DNA of 64,000 bases from Solirubrobacter taibaiensis (GCA_027587225.1 JAPDDQ010000016.1:1-64000); one strand, 5' to 3'; positions 49,603 through 58,193 are shown, counted from the first letter of the stretch. Notes: generated by a model not told the origin, from the sequence alone. A program made the numbers and translations.

Positions 49603-52542
49603 GTGGGCGCGATGCCCCGTTCGGCCAGAGATGAGCGCATCGAGGACCTTGGCCGGGCGCTGCGGCGGTTGCGGGACCTCCCGCAGGCCGTGCTGGTGAC
49701 CGACGAGGGCGTCTGGCCGATGACCGGCAACGCCGGCGGCTGGGCCTACTGGGTCGTGGAGGAGCGGCTCGAGCCGGTGGGCGCCGCGCGGTTGGAGGAG
49801 GCCGCGCTGTGGCGGGCGCGCGGTGCGCTGCGGCGGGTGGGCTGGACGCCTGACGCCGAGACGGTCGTCGGGGAAGGGCCATTGAAGGGCTGGCGCGCCG
49901 CGGACGTGCGGCGCGTGTGCGGCGCGGCCGAGCGGGCGATTGAGCGGCTGGAGTGGGCGTTCGGCGACCGGTCAGGCGTGCGGCCGCAGGGCGTGCTCGT
50001 CGCGGAGCCGGTTCCGGAGCTGCGCTACCCGTCCCAGGTCCCGCTTCCGCGCGTGCGCTGCGCCCGGCTGCGGACGGAGCTCGCCATCGCCGATCGGCTC
50101 TTCGACCTGTCCGGGCCGCGGACGGCAGACCGCTGGCTGCGCTCGTGCGTGGCGCGCACGTGGCCCGCGCCCGCGATCCTGCGCGAGCTCGTCCGCCTGC
50201 GCGACGACGAGACCCTGCGCGTGTGGGCGCTCGACCACGGCGTCGGGGACGGGATCGGCGCCGCGCTGCGGGCCGACGGCGCCGACCCGGCCGCGGTGCT
50301 CGAGACGGTCGTGGACCGGCTCTGGAAGTACGACGACTGGCGTGAGGAGGTGCTCACGATCCTGCTGGCCGACCCGGAGGCCACCTACCACGTGCCGGCA
50401 CGCGACGACTGGGTGCTCTCCGACGCCGGCGCGATGCTCGAGACGGCCGGCCCGCGCTGGCTCGCCGCGACCCGACCGCACATGGCGGCCTGGCTCGCGG
50501 ACAAGCACGCCTCCTTCGATCACCGGCTCACGCGGCTGCCGGCGCCGCTCGCGCTCCGCATGCGCGAGCTCTGGGTGCGGCTGCCGTCCGAGTCGTGGTC
50601 TCCGCGCCAGCTGCGCCGGTATCTCGACCTCGTCGAGCGCTCGGACTCCGCCACTCGTCGGCGCCTGCGACAAGGCTGGATCGTCGACGTGCTCTCCAGC
50701 CGGCTGGGTGACGGCGCCTTCGCCCTGTTGGCGGCGGCGAAGCGGGTCACGCCGGGCACCGAGGACGCCGTCGCCGCATTGCTCGCCGCCCTGCGCCCGG
50801 GCGCCGGGGACGTGCAGCGAGCGATCGCGGCGTGGCAGCGCGAGCGGGTGTCCGAGGGGGACGAGCGGCTGGCGTCGGCGACCGGGCTCGACGCGGCGCT
50901 GATCGCCCGCTGGCGCCACCACCGGCGGCTGCTCGGCGAGCCCGAGGCGCTCCCGCGGCGCGCCGCGCAGCTCGGCGACCTGCCCGCGAAGCTGGCCGCG
51001 GAGGCCGACGCGATCCGCGCCCGGCTCGCGCGCGGCGTCATCCCGGCCGGCGACGCCGCGGGCGGCGATCGACCCCTGGACGGCGACGCCATCGTCGACC
51101 TCGACCGGCGCCTTGCGCGGCTCGAGGACCCCGCGGCGGTCGCCGAGCGGATCGAGGCCACGCGCCGCCGGGTCACGCGCAGCCTGGAGCGGGCGGCCAC
51201 CGACGCCCGGCTGCGGTCGCTGCGCGTCGTGCTCGAGGCGCAGGCTCGCGTCCGGCTGCCCGGCCTGCACGACGGGCTCCCGCTCGTCCTGCTCGCCGAC
51301 CTCGCGGCGATGCACGGACTCAGCCGGGCGGAGCAGCGCCTGCTGGAGCGGCTGCTCGACGCCGTGTTCGCGGGCGACGACCTCGACCGCTGGCCGGAGA
51401 ACGCGGCGTGGCTCGCGCGGCGGCTGCCGTTCGACGCTGTCACCTGGCGTGCCGGGTTCGACGCCACGGTCGACGGAGTGCGCTACTGCACCGAGGCCGA
51501 GCCGCTGCGGGCGCTGCACATGGGGAGCTGGTTCGGCACGTGCCTCCGGCTCGACGGCGGCATCAACCAGTTCGCGGCGCTCAACAACACGATCGAGGCC
51601 AACCGCCACGTCGTCTACGGCTACGGGCCGCGCGGCGACGTCGTGGCGCGACGGCTGCTCGCGGTCACCGACGACGGGACCCTCCTGAAGTACACGACGT
51701 ACGCGTTCTCTGACCGCGAGGCGCATTCGCGGGCGATGGACGCGTTGTGTGCGGAGCTCGCGGAGCGCTGCGGCCTGCGGCTCGGGGTGCAGGGACAGCC
51801 GCGCTCGCTCACCGGGTCGCCGTTCTACGACGACGGCGTCGACCGCTGGGGCCCGCCGCCGGAGCCGGGACCGTCGACATCGGTCCGCGGGGCCGAGCTG
51901 CAGACGTGGCCGGTCGCCGACGCCGTCGCCGCGCTCCACCGGCGCCCGCAGCGCCCGACGCCGATCCTGATCCGCGTGTTGCGTTGGCGCGGCGCCGACC
52001 CGGCCGCGTTGCTGGCCGTGGCCGAGGCGTTCAACGCGCCGACGCTGCGCTGGCCGGCGTTCACCACCGAGCAGCTGATCGAGCGCCTGCACCGGCGTGA
52101 GGCGGTGCTGGAGCTCGTCGACCGCGACGAGGGCACCGAGGCCGTGCTGGCCGCCCTCGCGGAGCGCCCGCGCGACGACGTGCTCGGCCTGGCCGCGGCC
52201 GCGCTGACGGGCGCGCCGATCCGCCGTATCCGGCCCCGCGCGGTGCCGGAGCGCTTGCTGCTCCGGGCCGTCGGCGGGACCGAAGCGCCGCTGCCCGCGC
52301 TCCCCGCGTCCGTCAAGCTCGACGTGAAGGCCATCCGGCGCTTCGACGCCGCCATCCGTGCCGAGGACTGGCCGACGCTGGCAGCGCTCCCCGAGTTCCC
52401 CGACGACCCGCGCTTCGAGCGCCTGCTGCTCGAAGCCTGCGCGGTGCGGCCCATCCGCCCCGAAATCGAGCGGATCGCCGCGCGGCTGCGGCCCGGCCGC
52501 GGCGACTCGCTCGGGTCGTTCGCCGCGTTCCTCCTTACTTAA
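49603..52542 (+). CDS. Large protein of unknown function (979 residues)
   Basis: A 979-residue soluble, Arg/Ala/Leu-rich, largely helical protein with no signal peptide or membrane helix. I do not recognise it. The N-terminal ~650 residues have a helical-repeat look (RRYLDLVERSDSATRRRLRQ, ILREL, EEVLTILLADPEA). A distinct segment at about 628-690 is beta-rich: CTEAEPLRALHMGSWFGTCLRL, then NNTIEANRHVVYGYGPRGDVVARRLLAVTDDGTLLKY. That segment resembles a module found in other large uncharacterised bacterial proteins. GTG 49603 is favoured over ATG 49612 because of GGAG 6 bases upstream. Divergent from the PucR-type regulator; its stop codon lies in palindromic repeat copy 2. Confidence 0.75.
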   Translation: MGAMPRSARDERIEDLGRALRRLRDLPQAVLVTDEGVWPMTGNAGGWAYWVVEERLEPVGAARLEEAALWRARGALRRVGWTPDAETVVGEGPLKGWRAADVRRVCGAAERAIERLEWAFGDRSGVRPQGVLVAEPVPELRYPSQVPLPRVRCARLRTELAIADRLFDLSGPRTADRWLRSCVARTWPAPAILRELVRLRDDETLRVWALDHGVGDGIGAALRADGADPAAVLETVVDRLWKYDDWREEVLTILLADPEATYHVPARDDWVLSDAGAMLETAGPRWLAATRPHMAAWLADKHASFDHRLTRLPAPLALRMRELWVRLPSESWSPRQLRRYLDLVERSDSATRRRLRQGWIVDVLSSRLGDGAFALLAAAKRVTPGTEDAVAALLAALRPGAGDVQRAIAAWQRERVSEGDERLASATGLDAALIARWRHHRRLLGEPEALPRRAAQLGDLPAKLAAEADAIRARLARGVIPAGDAAGGDRPLDGDAIVDLDRRLARLEDPAAVAERIEATRRRVTRSLERAATDARLRSLRVVLEAQARVRLPGLHDGLPLVLLADLAAMHGLSRAEQRLLERLLDAVFAGDDLDRWPENAAWLARRLPFDAVTWRAGFDATVDGVRYCTEAEPLRALHMGSWFGTCLRLDGGINQFAALNNTIEANRHVVYGYGPRGDVVARRLLAVTDDGTLLKYTTYAFSDREAHSRAMDALCAELAERCGLRLGVQGQPRSLTGSPFYDDGVDRWGPPPEPGPSTSVRGAELQTWPVADAVAALHRRPQRPTPILIRVLRWRGADPAALLAVAEAFNAPTLRWPAFTTEQLIERLHRREAVLELVDRDEGTEAVLAALAERPRDDVLGLAAAALTGAPIRRIRPRAVPERLLLRAVGGTEAPLPALPASVKLDVKAIRRFDAAIRAEDWPTLAALPEFPDDPRFERLLLEACAVRPIRPEIERIAARLRPGRGDSLGSFAAFLLT

Positions 52543-52563
52543 AGGGGCCAGGCCCCTTTAAGT
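52537..52563. repeat. Palindromic repeat copy 2, at a convergent gene junction
   Basis: Perfect palindrome ACTTAAAGGGGCC-A-GGCCCCTTTAAGT. The TAA stop of the 979-residue protein gene is inside the left arm, and the convergent epimerase gene ends one base past the right arm. As RNA it gives a GGGGCC/GGCCCC hairpin flanked by A and T runs, so it should terminate transcription in both directions. Confidence 0.9.
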
Positions 52564-53565
52564 TCAGAGGGCGAAGCCGGCCGGGAACGGGTCCTCGGCG
52601 TCGAGCAGGTACTGGCCCATGCCGGTGATCCAGGCGCGACCGGTGATCTCCGGGATGATCGCGGGCTTGCCGGCGACGGTCGTCTCTTCGACGACGCGGC
52701 CGGTGAAGCGCGTGCCGATCACGGACTGGTTGACGAACGGGGCGCCCGTGGCCAGCTCCCCGCGCGCGTGCAGCTGGGCGAGCCGGGCGCTCGTGCCCGT
52801 CCCGCACGGCGAGCGGTCCAGCCAGCCGGGATGGATCGAGGTGGCGGCGACGGCGTCGGCGCCGTCGCGGCCCGGCTCGTGGAAGACGACGTGGCGGCAG
52901 CCGCCGATGCGCGGGTCCTCCGGATGCACCGGGCGGGCCTGCTCGTTGATCGCGGCCATCGTCGCCAGGCCGGCCTCGATCAGCTCCTGCGAGCGCGCCG
53001 GGTCCACGACCAGGCCGGCGTCCTTCGCCGGCGTGAGCGCGTAGAAGTTCCCGCCGTAGGCCATGTCGTAGGTGACGTCGCCCAGCCCGGGGACGGTGAC
53101 GGTGCGGTCGGTCTCGTGCAGGAAGCTCGGGACGTTGCGGATCGTGACCGCCTTCGCTCGTCCGTTCTCGACCTGGACGCGCGCTTCCACGAGGCCGGCG
53201 GGCACGTCGAGCCGGATCACCGTCTCCGGCTCGGTGACGGCGACCATGCCCGTCTCCACCAGCACGGTCGCGACGCCGATCGTCCCGTGCCCGCACATCG
53301 GCAGCAGGCCCGAGACCTCGATGTAGATCACGCCCCAGTCGGCGTCCGGGCGGGCCGGGGGCTGCAGGATCGCTCCCGACATCGCGCCGTGGCCCCGCGG
53401 CTCACGCATCAGCAGTTGGCGCAACTCGTCCAGGTGCTCCTCGAAGTGGAGCTTGCGCTCCAGCATCGTCGCGCCCGGGATGGGGCCGATGCCGCCCGTG
53501 ATCACGCGCGTCGGCATCCCCTCCGTGTGGGAGTCGACGGCGGCGAAGTAGCGGGCGGCGCGCAC
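52564..53565 (-). CDS. Proline racemase-family 4-hydroxyproline 2-epimerase
   Basis: A 333-residue cofactor-independent racemase/epimerase. Both catalytic cysteines are present: LLPMCGHGTIG and DRSPCGTGTSARLA. N-terminal DSHTEGMPTRVITGG and RGHGAMSGAI are typical of hydroxyproline epimerases. It would convert trans-4-hydroxy-L-proline to cis-4-hydroxy-D-proline; proline racemase is the alternative. GTG 53565 lies 4 bases past the deaminase stop; a longer frame starts at 53610 but lacks homology before VRAARYFAAVDSH. Confidence 0.9.
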   Translation of the reverse strand: MRAARYFAAVDSHTEGMPTRVITGGIGPIPGATMLERKLHFEEHLDELRQLLMREPRGHGAMSGAILQPPARPDADWGVIYIEVSGLLPMCGHGTIGVATVLVETGMVAVTEPETVIRLDVPAGLVEARVQVENGRAKAVTIRNVPSFLHETDRTVTVPGLGDVTYDMAYGGNFYALTPAKDAGLVVDPARSQELIEAGLATMAAINEQARPVHPEDPRIGGCRHVVFHEPGRDGADAVAATSIHPGWLDRSPCGTGTSARLAQLHARGELATGAPFVNQSVIGTRFTGRVVEETTVAGKPAIIPEITGRAWITGMGQYLLDAEDPFPAGFAL

Positions 53566-53569
53566 CGGA

Positions 53570-54457
53570 CTAGACCGCGGCCGGCTCGCGCAGGATGGCG
53601 AGGGCGGCATCGAGCGCCGCGACCTCTTCGGGCTTGAGTGGCAGGCGCGGCGCGCGCGTCGGACCGCCGTTGAACCCGACGGCGTCCTGGGCGGCCTTGA
53701 AATACTGGACGAGCTTGGAGGTCATGTCGAAGCGGGCGACGGGGAGCAGGCGGCGGTACACCTCGCGCGCCGTGGCCAGGTCATTGTTGCGGACGGCGTC
53801 ATAGAGCTCGACGCACTCGCGCGGCGCCAGCACGCCGACACCCGTGATCCAGGCGCCCGCGCCGGCCGCGAAGCCCTCCAGCGCCCAGTCGTCGCCGCCC
53901 ACGATCACATCGAGGTCGCCGTCGAGGTGCAGCAGCGCGGGGATGCGGCGCGTGTCGCCCGAGCACTCCTTGACGGCGACGACGCCGTCGACCTCGTCAT
54001 AGATGCGCGCGACGAGCGCGGCCGGAAGGTCGACGCCGCTCGCCTCGGGGTTGTTGTAGGCCATCACCGGCAGCCCACAGGTGGCGAGCTCGGCGTAGAA
54101 GGCGACGACCTCGTCGGCGTCGGCGCGGTACCCGAGCGGCGGCAGCGACATCACGTACTGCGCGCCCGCGTCCTTGCCGTCGTCGGCGTACTCGAGCGAC
54201 TGCCGGGCGGAGCCGCTCGACACGCCGACCGTGACCGGGACGCGGCCGTCGGCGGCCTCCACGACACTCCGCACCACCAGGGCGCGCTCCTCGCGGGTGA
54301 GGGAGCCGGCCTCGCCCATCGTGCCCGTCGCGACGAAGCCGTGGACCCCGGCCTCGATCAGCTGCTCGATGTTCTCCTTCAGCGCCGCGACATCCACCTG
54401 GTCGTCGGCGGTGAACGGCGTGGTGACGGCGGGGATGATGCCTTCGAATCGGGCCAT
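53570..54457 (-). CDS. DHDPS/NAL-family lyase, candidate pyrroline-4-hydroxy-2-carboxylate deaminase
   Basis: A 295-residue class I aldolase-fold protein. Schiff-base Lys in GVVAVKECSGDTRR, N-terminal GIIPAVTTPFTADDQVD, GTMGEAGSLTREER (in DHDPS the GTTGE motif) and VMAYNNPEASGVDL (the catalytic Tyr region reads YNNP). With the adjacent epimerase and the amino-acid dehydrogenase elsewhere in the window, the deaminase step of hydroxyproline catabolism is the best assignment. Generic dihydrodipicolinate synthase is less likely in this context. Confidence 0.88.
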   Translation of the reverse strand: MARFEGIIPAVTTPFTADDQVDVAALKENIEQLIEAGVHGFVATGTMGEAGSLTREERALVVRSVVEAADGRVPVTVGVSSGSARQSLEYADDGKDAGAQYVMSLPPLGYRADADEVVAFYAELATCGLPVMAYNNPEASGVDLPAALVARIYDEVDGVVAVKECSGDTRRIPALLHLDGDLDVIVGGDDWALEGFAAGAGAWITGVGVLAPRECVELYDAVRNNDLATAREVYRRLLPVARFDMTSKLVQYFKAAQDAVGFNGGPTRAPRLPLKPEEVAALDAALAILREPAAV

Positions 54458-54460
54458 GGG

Positions 54461-55147
54461 TTACGAGAGCTCCATGTAGGCGCGGACGCGGTTGATGTGC
54501 TGCAGGGAGTAGAAGGCCGCGGCGTCGGCGTCGCCGGCCACGATGGCCTCGTAGATCATGCGGTGCTCGGCGACGTGGATGCGGGTGCGGCCCGCGGCGT
54601 CGATCGAGTCGTCGCGCAGCCGCTGCCACAGCGGCTGGTCCATCAAGGTGGCCACGTGGTCGGCGAACGCCAGCAGCACCGGGTTGCCGGTCATGGCCGC
54701 GAGCTGCCGGTGGAACAGGCGGTCGGAGGCGTTCCAGGTGGCGATGTCCACCGGCTCGACCTCCATCGCGGCGAGCAGCTTCTCGGCCGCCTGGTCGCGT
54801 TGCGCGCGAGCAGCGGCCAGGCGCGCGACACACGGCTCGAGCTGCGCGCGGGCCTCGAGCACGGCCGACGGGGACGCGTCGTGCGGCGCCTCTTCCGACG
54901 CGGGCGGGCGGGCCGAGACGAACGTCCCCGCGCCTTTGCGCGTCTCCACGACGCCTTGGAGTTGGAGGGCGGCCAGCGCCTCACGAACGGACGCGCGGCT
55001 GACCTCGAGCGTCCGCGCCAGCTCACGCTCGGACGGCAGCCGCTCCCCGGGCGCGAACAGGCCGGAGCGGATGTCGGCGGCGAGGCGCTCGGCGATCTGC
55101 TCGTAGCGCTGCAGCGCGCGGAAGGATGTGGTCTGTTCTGCGGACAC
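54461..55147 (-). CDS. GntR-family (FadR subgroup) transcriptional regulator
   Basis: A 228-residue regulator. Winged helix at about residues 12-80 (ERLPSERELARTLEVSRASVREALAALQLQGVVETRKGAGTFV) and an FCD effector domain with metal-ligand-like residues (SDRLFHRQLAAMTGN, HVAEHRMIYEAIVAGD). First gene of an operon with the deaminase and epimerase, so it probably represses that operon until hydroxyproline or an intermediate is present. GTG start. Confidence 0.92.
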   Translation of the reverse strand: MSAEQTTSFRALQRYEQIAERLAADIRSGLFAPGERLPSERELARTLEVSRASVREALAALQLQGVVETRKGAGTFVSARPPASEEAPHDASPSAVLEARAQLEPCVARLAAARAQRDQAAEKLLAAMEVEPVDIATWNASDRLFHRQLAAMTGNPVLLAFADHVATLMDQPLWQRLRDDSIDAAGRTRIHVAEHRMIYEAIVAGDADAAAFYSLQHINRVRAYMELS

Positions 55148-55159
55148 GCTCGAACCGGA

Positions 55160-55180
55160 CTGGTCCGTTTACTGTACCAG
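55160..55180. promoter_or_regulatory. Operator-like inverted repeat covering divergent -10 boxes
   Basis: CTGGT (55160-55164) and ACCAG (55176-55180) form an inverted repeat of the TGGT/ACCA type bound by FadR-like GntR proteins. TACTGT on the plus strand (55170-55175) and TACAGT on the minus strand (55176-55171) lie inside it and overlap each other. Binding here would block both divergent promoters. Confidence 0.5.
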
Positions 55181-55211
55181 ATGACACAACATCGGCAACC
55201 AGGGCATACCA

Positions 55212-56165
55212 GTGGCGATGCATCGATACATCGCGCGCCGGCTGGGGGCGCTCGTGGGAACCATCCTGCTCGCCACCGCGATCGCGAACGTCCTGTTCGC
55301 GACCTCGATCGACCAGGCGCCGTTCGGGTCCGCGGTGCGCGACGTCCCCGGCTACCTCGCCGACACCTACCTGCGCGGCGAGTTCGGGACCACCGGGGGC
55401 GGTGGCTGCGGCGCGCAGACCGAGGGCGTCTTCCTGTTGTGCTCGACCTACGGCCGGGGCCCGGTCGGAGACATGCTGCGCGAACGCGGCATGGTCGACC
55501 TGCAGCTGCTCATCGGCGGCCTGTTGCTCGGCACGCTGCTGGGCCTCTGGGCCGGTCGGTACACCTCGTCGAACCCGGGCACGCGGCGCACCCGCCTGAT
55601 CCACGGCGCGACCGCCGTCCTGATGTCGTGCCCGCCCTACTTCCTCGCCTTCGTGGTGCTCTGGTACTTCGCCTGGAACAGCGGTGAGTTCGCGCTGCCG
55701 TTCGTGTCCGGGCAGGGCGACTACGTGCCGTTCGGCGAAGACCCGTTGGGGTTCCTGAAGGCGATCTGGGCCCCGTGGCTCCTGGTCGCGCTGCCGCCGG
55801 CGGCGTTCGTCGCGCGCATGACCGAGGCCTCGATGCGCGACGTGCTGGACGCGGACTACATCCGTACGGCGCGCGCGAAGGGCCTCGCCGAGAAGCGCGT
55901 GTTGAACCTCCACGCGCTCCCCGCGGCCGCACCGCCGATCGCCGCCCTCACCGGCGTCAACGTCTCGACCATGCTGATCAACGCCGCCGCGATCGAGTAC
56001 GGCTTCAGCCTGCCCGGGATGTTCACGACCATCCGGGGCGCGATCAACGTGTCGGATGTCGCCGTGCTCCAGGCGATCGTGCTCGAGGGCGTGATCCTCG
56101 TCGTGATCGCGAACTTCGTCGCCGACGCGGTCATCGCCCGGCTCGACCCCCGCGTCTGGGCCTGA
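55212..56165 (+). CDS. Orphan ABC transporter permease (OppB/DppB-like)
   Basis: A 317-residue binding-protein-dependent permease with about six helices and EAA loop DADYIRTARAKGLAEKRVLNLHALPAA. The loop after TM1 is shortened and contains GEFGTTGGGGCGAQTEGVFLLCSTYG with two cysteines. No OppC, ATPase or binding-protein gene is adjacent, so it is an orphan. GTG 55212 or ATG 55218. Shares the divergent operator region with the GntR gene. Confidence 0.85.
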   Translation: MAMHRYIARRLGALVGTILLATAIANVLFATSIDQAPFGSAVRDVPGYLADTYLRGEFGTTGGGGCGAQTEGVFLLCSTYGRGPVGDMLRERGMVDLQLLIGGLLLGTLLGLWAGRYTSSNPGTRRTRLIHGATAVLMSCPPYFLAFVVLWYFAWNSGEFALPFVSGQGDYVPFGEDPLGFLKAIWAPWLLVALPPAAFVARMTEASMRDVLDADYIRTARAKGLAEKRVLNLHALPAAAPPIAALTGVNVSTMLINAAAIEYGFSLPGMFTTIRGAINVSDVAVLQAIVLEGVILVVIANFVADAVIARLDPRVWA

Positions 56166-56918
56166 TCAGACGGGCAGCCGACGCAGGACCTGCGCGGTTC
56201 CGAGCAGCGCGGCGCCCCGCAGCGGGTCCCACTTGAACCCGTACTGGCGCCGGAGCCCGCTCGGCAGCAGCCCCACCGTGATCTGGTTCACGAGCTCGCG
56301 CAGCGCAACGTACTTCACGGGCACCGGCGGCTTCAAGACGATGTCGATCGCCAGCTCGCGCGCGGCGTCCGTGACCACCAGGTCGCCGCTGGCGTACATG
56401 TCCGCCATGTAGCGCTCGAACCCGTCGATGTCCGCGGGCATCTCATCGCTCTCGAGCCCGAAGGCCCGCCCCACCTCGCGGTAGTCGAGCCACAGCGCGT
56501 TGAGCTCCTCGCGCGTCAGCGAACGCACCGCGCGGGGGAAGACGGTCATCGCCGACTCGGCCAGCGCGGCCAGGATCCACAGCAGCAGTTCGGGATCGTC
56601 GCCGCGGTACGGCGTGCCGGCCGGGAATGGGCCCGCATCCTCCGGCAACACGCCGCGCACCCGCGCGTGCGCCCGCCGCACCGGCGCGGTCATGCGATCG
56701 GCCTCCCGCTTGGTGCCGAACGCCACCGCGTCCATCACGCGGCCCGTGCGCCGCAGCCGGCCGTAGGGATCGTCCAACGCGCCGGTGTGGGCGAAGAAGC
56801 CGGCGAAGGCGACCGGGTGCGCGGCCATCACCAGCAGCGCGCGCGGACCGGACAGCGCAGTGAGCCGATGGCTCACCACCTCCCGTAGGAGCGAGTGATG
56901 ATCGAAGTAACGCTGCAT
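56166..56918 (-). CDS. DUF2236 / oxygenase MpaB-like protein
   Basis: A 250-residue all-helical protein. The N-terminal [23 protein letters not shown] and [20 protein letters not shown], and the central [11 protein letters not shown], are the hallmarks of DUF2236, related to the b-type haem latex-clearing/mycophenolate-modifying oxygenases. Haem-ligand His candidates are in MAAHPVAF and FAHTG. Substrate unknown. Its stop is adjacent to the stop of the convergent permease (TGATCA). Confidence 0.82.
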   Translation of the reverse strand: MQRYFDHHSLLREVVSHRLTALSGPRALLVMAAHPVAFAGFFAHTGALDDPYGRLRRTGRVMDAVAFGTKREADRMTAPVRRAHARVRGVLPEDAGPFPAGTPYRGDDPELLLWILAALAESAMTVFPRAVRSLTREELNALWLDYREVGRAFGLESDEMPADIDGFERYMADMYASGDLVVTDAARELAIDIVLKPPVPVKYVALRELVNQITVGLLPSGLRRQYGFKWDPLRGAALLGTAQVLRRLPV

Positions 56919-56923
56919 ACGAG

Positions 56924-56933
56924 TTAGTACGGT
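56924..56933. promoter_or_regulatory. Divergent promoter with -10 boxes sharing one TA step
   Basis: TTAGTACGGT contains TACGGT on the plus strand (56928-56933) and TACTAA on the minus strand (56929-56924), sharing the TA at 56928-56929. They are 10 and 5 bases from the ATGs at 56944 and 56918. The plus side drives the tetrapyrrole/ccm operon. Confidence 0.45.
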
Positions 56934-56943
56934 GGATACCCCT

Positions 56944-57687
56944 ATGCCAGCTCAGGCCTACGCCGGTAAAGAGTGTGTTTGCCAGTACCGCCGCGGGATC
57001 TGTGACCAGACCTGCGTACGGGACATGCTCGAGACGCCGTTCTATATCGCGTGCCTCAAGCTGACCGGACGTCGCTGCGTCGTGGTCGGCGGCGGCTCCA
57101 TCGGACTCGAGAAGGTCGAGGGCCTGCTGGCCTGCGACGGGCGCGTGGTGCTGATCGCGCCGGACGCCGAGCCGGCGCTGCAGAAGCTCGCCGAAGAGGG
57201 CTCGATCGAGTGGATCCGCAAGCGCTACGAGCGCGGCGACCTCGAGAACACCTTCATGGCGATCGCGGCGACGAACGACACCGACGTCAACATCGCGGTC
57301 TACAACGACGCGGAGGAGCGGGCGATGCTCGTCAACGTCGTCGACGTGCCGCCGCTGTGCAACTTCATCCTGCCCGCGATCGTGCGGGTCGGCCCGCTGG
57401 CCATCGCCATCTCCACCGCCGGCGCCTCTCCCGCGCTCGCCAAGCGCATGAAGACGCAGATCGCGGAGACCTACGGCGAGGAGTACGCGCGGCTGGCCGT
57501 GATGCTCAACGACGTCCGCGGCTGGGCCAAGGGCACGCTGCCGACCTATCAGGACCGCAAGGCGTTCTTCGAGGGCATCGTCAACGGCGCCCCCGACCCG
57601 ATCGCGCTCTTGCGCAGCGGCGACGAAGCGGCCGTGCTGGAGATCATCGCCACGGCCCAGCGCGCGCACGAACCGACCACCGCGTAG
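56944..57687 (+). CDS. Precorrin-2 dehydrogenase / sirohydrochlorin ferrochelatase-like (Met8/CysG-N) with Cys-rich extension
   Basis: A 247-residue siroheme-biosynthesis protein. The NAD-binding domain has [20 protein letters not shown], followed by the CysG-type dimerisation segment [41 protein letters not shown]. Before it lies an unusual ~25-residue extension with [14 protein letters not shown]. The enzyme oxidises precorrin-2 to sirohydrochlorin and may insert iron. A GTG at 56932 is an alternative start. It heads the operon that later contains the CobA methyltransferase making its substrate. Confidence 0.88.
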   Translation: MPAQAYAGKECVCQYRRGICDQTCVRDMLETPFYIACLKLTGRRCVVVGGGSIGLEKVEGLLACDGRVVLIAPDAEPALQKLAEEGSIEWIRKRYERGDLENTFMAIAATNDTDVNIAVYNDAEERAMLVNVVDVPPLCNFILPAIVRVGPLAIAISTAGASPALAKRMKTQIAETYGEEYARLAVMLNDVRGWAKGTLPTYQDRKAFFEGIVNGAPDPIALLRSGDEAAVLEIIATAQRAHEPTTA

Positions 57688-57698
57688 GCTTCAGAACC

Positions 57699-58193
57699 AT
57701 TCGCGCTGCCATTCTCACCGTCTCCACGCGGGTCTCCCGCCGCGAGGCTGAAGATCTCTCCGGGCCCCTGCTGGCCGCCGCCGCCGAGGCCGCGGGCTGC
57801 GAGGTCGTGGGCATGGAGGTCGTCCCGGACGACTTCGCGCTGATCGAGGACCGCCTGCACCACTTCGTCGCCGCCGGCTGCGACCTGATCTTCACCACCG
57901 GCGGCACCGGGCTCACGCCCAACGACGTCACGCCCGAGGCCACGCGCTCGGTCATCCAGCGCGAGGCGCCGGGCTTCGCCGAGCAGATGCGCGCCGAAGG
58001 GCTCAAGCACACGCCGCACGGCCTGCTCACGCGCGGCGTGTCCGGGATCGCCGGCCGCTCGCTGATCGTGAACTTCCCGGGTTCCCCGAAGTCGATCGAC
58101 CAGCTCTTCCCGGTGCTGGCGCCGACCCTCAAGCACGTGGTGCGCACCCTGCGCGGGGACTCGTCGCACCATGAGAGCGATCGAGCTGACTGA
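57699..58193 (+). CDS. MoaB/Mog-like molybdopterin-binding protein with atypical start codon
   Basis: A ~164-residue MogA/MoaB-fold protein. IRAAILTVSTRVSRREAEDLSGPLL at the N-terminus, FTTGGTGLTPNDVTPEAT (MPT-binding signature) and the end NFPGSPKSIDQLFPVL are complete. No ATG, GTG, TTG or CTG lies in frame between the upstream stop and the conserved start; ATT at 57699 is the only codon in the right place. It adenylylates molybdopterin in relatives. It overlaps ccmA by 23 bases. Start is inferred. Confidence 0.8.
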   Translation: MRAAILTVSTRVSRREAEDLSGPLLAAAAEAAGCEVVGMEVVPDDFALIEDRLHHFVAAGCDLIFTTGGTGLTPNDVTPEATRSVIQREAPGFAEQMRAEGLKHTPHGLLTRGVSGIAGRSLIVNFPGSPKSIDQLFPVLAPTLKHVVRTLRGDSSHHESDRAD

